From Acidobacteriota bacterium (lineage in GTDB: Bacteria > Acidobacteriota > Polarisedimenticolia > JAPUIV01), in the NCBI GenBank assembly GCA_027296665.1, contig JAPUIV010000199.1, positions 1 through 10,399 of the forward strand: DNA of 10,399 nucleotides. Direction: 5' to 3'. Positions within the stretch are counted from its first letter, which is position 1; each line of letters opens with the position of its first letter. The translations under genes and the position numbers were made by a program. The notes under the pieces are model-generated. The model saw only the letters and a list, made by a program, of their open reading frames with translations, was not told the origin of the DNA and did no database searches. This document shows positions 6,404 through 10,399 of the stretch, one piece after another.

Positions 6404-6890
6404 AATGGTCGAGAAAGAATACGGCCTGGGAAAACTCTTCCTGGTATTTCGTGATGGAAGATTGTGCGCCCTGGAATTCGGCGATCCCGGGCCGGGCAAA
6501 TTGGCGGCCTTGCATCACCGGTTCGGTGAACGGGAGCTCCGGCCGGGGCCCGGAAACCCGGCAATCCTGGACCGGCTCGACGCCTACTTCGCGGGGGATC
6601 TGCGCGCCATCGACCCGATCCCGGTCGACTCGTGGGGAACCTCATTCCAGCAACGGGTCTGGGGGGAGCTACGGAAAATTCCTCCGGGCCGAACCATCTC
6701 CTATCTGGATCTGGCCCGAGCCATCGATCGGCCCGGAGCGGTTCGAGCCGTGGGCCGGGCCAACGGGGCAAATCCGGTCTCGATCGTGGTCCCTTGCCAT
6801 CGGGTGATCGCCAGCGATGGGAGTATGTGCGGATATGGGGGCGGGATCGAACGCAAGCGATGGCTGCTCGGCCACGAGGCCGGAATCTGA
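6372..6890 (+). CDS. ogt: O6-alkylguanine-DNA alkyltransferase (Ogt/MGMT)
   Basis: A 172-residue suicide repair protein that moves an alkyl group from O6-alkylguanine in DNA to its own cysteine. The C-terminal ATase domain is complete: SFQQRVWGELRKIPPGRTISY (about 91-111; helix-turn-helix start), RAVGRANGANP, the active site VPCHRV with acceptor Cys142, and GYGGGIERKRWLL with Glu160. Length equals that of typical Ogt. The N-terminal 80 residues form the usual short, poorly conserved domain. Start ATG 6372 is supported by AGGAG (6357-6361) 10 bases upstream, inside the alkA remnant. An alkA-ogt gene order is known from other bacteria (for example Mycobacterium), so this was probably an alkylation repair operon; only this member is intact. 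Its expression now depends on whatever promoter is left upstream. Its stop codon touches that of the convergent peptidase. Confidence 0.95.
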   Translation: MKKEEKRKMLEMVEKEYGLGKLFLVFRDGRLCALEFGDPGPGKLAALHHRFGERELRPGPGNPAILDRLDAYFAGDLRAIDPIPVDSWGTSFQQRVWGELRKIPPGRTISYLDLARAIDRPGAVRAVGRANGANPVSIVVPCHRVIASDGSMCGYGGGIERKRWLLGHEAGI

Positions 6891-9578
6891 CTAATCAGGA
6901 TCGGGCACCGCCTCCCCCCGGACGATTCCCACGCGACGAACCGATCGGTTCAGATATTTCCGGATCACATCGAAGACTTTTTCAGAGGTCACCGCCCCGA
7001 TCTTCTCCTGGTAGGCCTCCACCTCGCGGTAGCCGAGCCCCTGGACTTCCGCCTCCGAAAGGGCCGCCGCCCGCGCGGAACTACCCTGCAGCCCGACAAG
7101 GTAGGAACCCTGCAGGAATTGAATCGAACGGCGAACCTCCTCCTCGGCCGGTCCCTCCTTCCGGAGTTTCCCGATCTCCTGCATCAGGACACGCAGGGCC
7201 ACCTTTTCATTTTCCGGCGATGTCGCCATGTATACCAGAAAGGCGCCCGCCCCCCGCGCCTGGAAGTTCATCGAACTGACGGTATAGGCAAGTCCCCGCC
7301 GGGAGCGGATTTCCCGGAAAAAACGCCCCCCCAGGCCGGAGGTCAATCCCTGCAAAACCAGGAGAGGAAACCGGTCCTCATGGCCGAGAGGAGGTACAGG
7401 AAAACCGACAATCTGGGCAGTCTGGCTTCTTCGCCTCCGGAGGCTCCTGGTCTTCGAACCGGCAGGGTCGGAAGGGGAATGGATCGTACCTCTCCCCGCC
7501 CGATTCTTTCCGGAACGACTCCCGGTGGGCCATCCCGACAAGCGTTGCTCCAGGAATCGGCGGATCTCCTCCGGATGGAACCGGCCGGCAACCGCCACCA
7601 CCGCCCCGCGGGGCCGCAGGATCCGAAGGTGCCAGTCCTTTACCTGTTCCGGTTGAAGGCGGCCGACCGAACGGGAACTCCCCAGAATGGGCAGGGAATA
7701 GTTGCTGTCCGGAAAGGCAACCTGCCGGAACAGCCGGAATGCTAGAGGCATAGATTCGTCGCTCATGCGCCGGATCGCCGCCATCTGGATCGTACGTTCC
7801 TTCACCACCTCGGCCGGCACAAGTTCGGGAAAGAACAACATATCGAAAAAGAACTCCAGCGCCTCGGGAAGCCGGCGGGAAACGGTCTGCATGGTGAAAC
7901 CAAAATAATCGTCGGTGATTTCCCGGCCGAGGCCGCTCCCGATCGATTCGAATCCGATCGCCAGACGTTCCCCGGGCCATCGCCGGGAACCTTTCAACAT
8001 GCCGGCCAGCAGGAGCTGGGTGATGCCGTTGACGGCCGGTTCCTCCTCCCCCTTTCCGCCAGGAATCAACACGGAAACTGTCACCAGCGGCAGGGAAGGG
8101 ATTTCTTGCAGCAGAAGCCGGATCCCGTCACCCACCGCATGGGACCGCACCGGAGATACCCCGGCATCGACTCCCGGTTCCCGAAAAAACTTTACCTGTC
8201 GGGTAGAAGGGTTCTCTTTCCTCTCGACTGCCGGGCAGGAGGCTAACCCTTTCCGGCCTTTCACCGGCGGCAGGAAAGGCGGAGGGAGGGGGCCGTTGGC
8301 GGGAAGGTATTCCAGCATGGAGCCGTTCTCAAGGGTCAAGTATTTCTCCGCGGCCCGGGAAATCTCCTCCGGGCCCACCGCGTACAACTTGGCGAAATCG
8401 GACTCCAGGAGTCGATAGCTGCCGAGAGATTCGCAGCGGGCGAAGGCCAAGGACAACCCCAGCACGTCCTCCTGGAATGAATGGAACCGGCTTTCCAGGA
8501 TCGCCCTGACCCGATCCATTTCCCATTCCTCGAACCGGCCGCAGGCACGATCGATCTCGGAGAGGATCGCCTTTTCCGCTCTCCGGATGGCGCCCGGACC
8601 TGTCTCCGCCGCGACAGTGAACAGACCGATATCGGTGAAGGTTTCCACCGAGGCGCCAATGGTGCTGGCCAACCGCTTTCTTTCCCGGATCGCGCGGAAA
8701 AACCGGCAACTCCGGCCGGAACCCATCAGCATGGCCAGCATGCGCAGAGGATAACTGTCGGGTTGAAACCGCGCCGGGGTATGGTAAAGAAGGATCAGAT
8801 GGGCGCGGTGAAGATCCCCCTGGATCCGTCCACTCCTGAATTCCTTTTGTTCCTTCTCGGGCGGACCGGTATTGGCAGGCGGGGATCCAGGTGCCAGGCT
8901 GGAGAACAGAGCCTCCACCCGTCCCCGCACCTCATCGGGATCAACCGCCCCGGCAACGGAAATGACGACCCGTTCCGGCACATAGAACCGCTGAAAAAAG
9001 GAGAGAAGAGTCTCACGGCTGAATGATCGGAGCCGGGAGGCTTCGCCGATACGCCATCTCCGGATCCGGTGATCCCGGAAGGCAATCTCGTACGCCTTTT
9101 CCAGGGCGAAGGCCGGGGCATTGTCCCGTTTCCTGCGCGCCTCCTGCAGGATCGCCTCGATCTCCGTACCCAACACATCGGGGTCGAAGAGGGGCCGCAA
9201 CAAGGCATCGGCCTGGATTTCCAGCGCCTTCGATAGGTTCCGTGCCGGCAGGACCACATAGTAATGGGTCGAATCATAATAGGTGCCGGCATTCAGCTGG
9301 CCCCCCAGCTGTTTGATCTCCCGGGCCATCCGTTCCGGCCCCCGGTAGTTGTGACTTCCCTGGAAATACATGTGCTCGATCACATGCGACACCCCCACCT
9401 CATCATCCTGCTCATCAAAATAGCCCGCCCGCACCCATATCGTCACCGCCGCGACGGGCGCCTCTGGCCTCTGGCAGATCAAAAGGCGTATCCCGTTTTC
9501 CAGGGAATGGCGCTCCACCGGGGGCGATTGCAGTTTGATGGGCTGGGTAGATCTCATGGAATGAACACTGAACTTCAT
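6891..9578 (-). CDS. tandem M16 (pitrilysin/insulinase-type) zinc metallopeptidase
   Basis: An 895-residue protein with two M16 halves. The N-terminal half carries the inverted zinc motif HxxEH as HVIEH (65-69) and the third zinc ligand Glu146 in LQEARRK, 77 residues after His69 as in pitrilysin. It also has GQLNAGTYYDSTHYY-like substrate-cleft residues and RFFRAIRERKRLAST near 291-305. The second half, from about 475, repeats the fold. Its motif position reads QLLLAGMLKGS, so all three motif residues (His, Glu, His) are replaced and this half is catalytically dead, but it keeps RFFREIRSRRGLAYTVSS near 752-768. Such one-active, one-inactive clamshells degrade or process peptides. No signal peptide is visible, so it is probably cytoplasmic, whereas many bacterial tandem M16 proteins are exported. 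Start ATG 9578 has only a weak upstream AGG; ATG 9557 has no better site. It is transcribed away from mraZ. Confidence 0.92.
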   Translation of the reverse strand: MKFSVHSMRSTQPIKLQSPPVERHSLENGIRLLICQRPEAPVAAVTIWVRAGYFDEQDDEVGVSHVIEHMYFQGSHNYRGPERMAREIKQLGGQLNAGTYYDSTHYYVVLPARNLSKALEIQADALLRPLFDPDVLGTEIEAILQEARRKRDNAPAFALEKAYEIAFRDHRIRRWRIGEASRLRSFSRETLLSFFQRFYVPERVVISVAGAVDPDEVRGRVEALFSSLAPGSPPANTGPPEKEQKEFRSGRIQGDLHRAHLILLYHTPARFQPDSYPLRMLAMLMGSGRSCRFFRAIRERKRLASTIGASVETFTDIGLFTVAAETGPGAIRRAEKAILSEIDRACGRFEEWEMDRVRAILESRFHSFQEDVLGLSLAFARCESLGSYRLLESDFAKLYAVGPEEISRAAEKYLTLENGSMLEYLPANGPLPPPFLPPVKGRKGLASCPAVERKENPSTRQVKFFREPGVDAGVSPVRSHAVGDGIRLLLQEIPSLPLVTVSVLIPGGKGEEEPAVNGITQLLLAGMLKGSRRWPGERLAIGFESIGSGLGREITDDYFGFTMQTVSRRLPEALEFFFDMLFFPELVPAEVVKERTIQMAAIRRMSDESMPLAFRLFRQVAFPDSNYSLPILGSSRSVGRLQPEQVKDWHLRILRPRGAVVAVAGRFHPEEIRRFLEQRLSGWPTGSRSGKNRAGRGTIHSPSDPAGSKTRSLRRRRSQTAQIVGFPVPPLGHEDRFPLLVLQGLTSGLGGRFFREIRSRRGLAYTVSSMNFQARGAGAFLVYMATSPENEKVALRVLMQEIGKLRKEGPAEEEVRRSIQFLQGSYLVGLQGSSARAAALSEAEVQGLGYREVEAYQEKIGAVTSEKVFDVIRKYLNRSVRRVGIVRGEAVPDPD

Positions 9579-9616
9579 CCTAGCATACGGAAAACCACAC
9601 TATGTAGGGGATGTCC

Positions 9617-9637
9617 AAGATAGATACCCAATATCTT
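9617..9637 (-). repeat. inverted repeat in the M16 leader region
   Basis: AAGATA (9617-9622) and TATCTT (9632-9637) are perfect 6-bp arms around 9 bases; an overlapping alternative pairs AGATA with TATCT around 5 bases. It lies 39-59 bases upstream of the peptidase start. It is AT-rich and weak, so it could be an operator or chance. Confidence 0.25.
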
Positions 9638-9676
9638 CAGAAAAACAATAAGATTTCCAAAATGTAAAATTATCTC

Positions 9677-9705
9677 TTGACAGGTTACATATGTACTCGT
9701 ACTAT
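9677..9705 (+). promoter_or_regulatory. sigma70-type promoter of mraZ and the dcw cluster
   Basis: Perfect -35 TTGACA (9677-9682), 17-base spacer, -10 TACTAT (9700-9705, 4 of 6). Transcription should start near 9712, giving a leader of about 130 bases. The spacer contains the perfect 10-bp palindrome TACATATGTA (9686-9695), well placed for a repressor. Confidence 0.7.
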
Positions 9706-9706
9706 C

Positions 9707-9740
9707 AGTGGACCACAAGGGAAAATAGTGGTCGACAAGC
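9707..9740 (+). promoter_or_regulatory. direct repeat at the mraZ start site, candidate MraZ operator
   Basis: AGTGGACCACAAGG (9707-9720) and AGTGGTCGACAAGC (9727-9740) match at 11 of 14 positions and start exactly 20 bases apart, about two helical turns. They cover and follow the predicted transcription start. MraZ proteins are known to bind short G-rich direct repeats (GTGG- or TGGG-type) in front of their own gene, and both units contain GTGG. The first unit also holds GTGG-A-CCAC, a perfect inverted repeat. Autoregulation is inferred. Confidence 0.55.
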
Positions 9741-9841
9741 CCAATAAAAAGATATAAAAACAGCCCGAGTGTTCCGAAAGCCGAAATATTAAAGGGATTT
9801 GGTCCTGACTACCTTATTAATGGAAAGGATCTGACGGGCAA

Positions 9842-10282
9842 ATGCTGAGAGGAAACTCTCCGGCTACGGTAGACCAGAAGGGTAGGATCAAGATCCCCGC
9901 CCAGTTCCGCCGTTTCATCGAGGACCAGTTCGGCCGGGAACTTTTCGTCACCAGTCTCACCGGAGAATTCGTCCGGATCTACCCCTTTGCCATCTGGCTG
10001 GAAATCGAGAAAAAACTTGGAGAGGTGCCTTCGATGAATCCGACGGTATCCCGATTCCTGACCTTCGTGAACTACTTCGGACAGGTCACCTCGATGGATC
10101 GGCAGGGACGGATTCTAATCCAGGCCCATCTCCGGGAATCGGCCCAGATGAACGGGGAGGTCGCCATCCTGGGAAACCAGAAATACCTCGATATCTGGAA
10201 CCGTGAGAATTTCGAAACGAAGCTTCGGGAAAATCCGTTCACCTTGGAGGATCAGCATATCCTGTCCTCCCTCGGGATCTGA
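9842..10282 (+). CDS. mraZ: transcriptional regulator MraZ
   Basis: A 146-residue DNA-binding protein of the AbrB/SpoVT type that forms ring oligomers and controls the division and cell wall cluster it heads. Both repeats of the family are present with the signature DxxxR: DQKGR at 11-15 (in ATVDQKGRIKIPAQFR) and DRQGR at 86-90 (in TSMDRQGRILIQAHLR). Length is as usual for the family. The ATG at 9842 gives the canonical MLRG start; AAAGGA lies about 12 bases upstream, a slightly long spacing. The gene sits directly before rsmH, the conserved order of the dcw cluster, with a strong promoter and repeat operator upstream. Binding to that operator is the expected route of control. Confidence 0.97.
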   Translation: MLRGNSPATVDQKGRIKIPAQFRRFIEDQFGRELFVTSLTGEFVRIYPFAIWLEIEKKLGEVPSMNPTVSRFLTFVNYFGQVTSMDRQGRILIQAHLRESAQMNGEVAILGNQKYLDIWNRENFETKLRENPFTLEDQHILSSLGI

Positions 10283-10293
10283 ATGAGAAGGCC

Positions 10294-10399
10294 GTGGGCT
10301 CCACTCTCCATGAACCGGTACTCGCGCGGGAAGCGATCCAGTTCCTGCGTTGCCGGCCGGGCTCCCGCCTGGTCGATTGCACCACCGGCGGGGGGGGCC
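10294..10399 (+). CDS. rsmH: 16S rRNA m4C1402 methyltransferase RsmH (5' part)
   Basis: Methylates N4 of C1402 in 16S rRNA with S-adenosylmethionine. Only 35 codons lie in the window: HEPVLAREAIQFL near residues 6-18 matches the family opening H-x-P-V-L-x-x-E, and LVDCTTGGGG at 26-35 matches the SAM-binding motif I. Start choice: GTG 10294 is the only usual start codon in this frame after the mraZ stop and places the conserved His at residue 6. An ATG at 10283 is in another frame. AGAAGG ends only about 3 bases before the GTG, so initiation may rely on coupling to mraZ, whose stop is 11 bases upstream. The frame runs off the right edge in a G-rich run, where a base-count error is possible. 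Confidence 0.92.
   Translation, partial: MGSTLHEPVLAREAIQFLRCRPGSRLVDCTTGGGG

Noticed and set aside
1..10399. Mobile element, CRISPR array, tRNA, toxin-antitoxin or defence system
   Set aside because: No transposase, terminal repeats with target duplication, spaced identical repeats, cloverleaf or defence-type domain can be seen. The only tandem repeats are the TSP3 units and the mraZ operator pair.

Overview
The window looks like ordinary chromosomal housekeeping DNA from a GC-rich, Gram-negative (diderm) bacterium. An OmpA/TSP3-type outer-membrane protein shows the outer envelope. NAD-dependent DNA ligase and the start of the dcw (division and cell wall) cluster, mraZ-rsmH, show it is bacterial and chromosomal. 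The phylum cannot be fixed by eye. A double-membrane lineage such as Acidobacteriota or a deltaproteobacterium-like group would fit, but this is only an inference.

Layout. (1) 1-2793, minus strand: a two-gene unit with a good sigma70-type promoter at 2765-2793, a membrane sensor histidine kinase (GTG start), and ligA, which begins at the very next base after the kinase stop codon and runs off the left edge. (2) 2897-5289, plus strand: a second good promoter drives an OmpA-like porin/peptidoglycan anchor with six exact 30-residue TSP3 repeats, then a secreted DUF1579 protein. The unit ends at a strong hairpin with A and T tracts on its two sides that should stop transcription from both directions. 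(3) 5312-6403: a patch of decayed genes. It holds a minus-strand LamG/DUF1080-like remnant with no start codon and an apparent internal deletion, and a plus-strand ada-alkA fusion reduced to its first ~40 codons and its last ~85 codons in different frames. (4) 6372-6890: an intact O6-alkylguanine-DNA alkyltransferase (ogt), which keeps its own ribosome binding site inside the alkA remnant. (5) 6891-9578, minus strand: a tandem M16 (pitrilysin-type) metallopeptidase whose stop codon abuts that of ogt with no gap. (6) 9579-9841: an AT-rich divergent control region with a strong mraZ promoter and a 20-bp-phased direct repeat. (7) 9842-10399: mraZ and the first 35 codons of rsmH.

How the parts work together: the OmpA-like protein and DUF1579 protein form an envelope unit. 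The alkA remnant plus ogt is what is left of an alkylation-damage repair operon. mraZ-rsmH opens the division cluster and is probably controlled by MraZ itself.

I found no sign of a new defence, mobile or biosynthetic system. The points most worth a second look are the clustered gene decay, the mraZ control region and the kinase-ligA junction.
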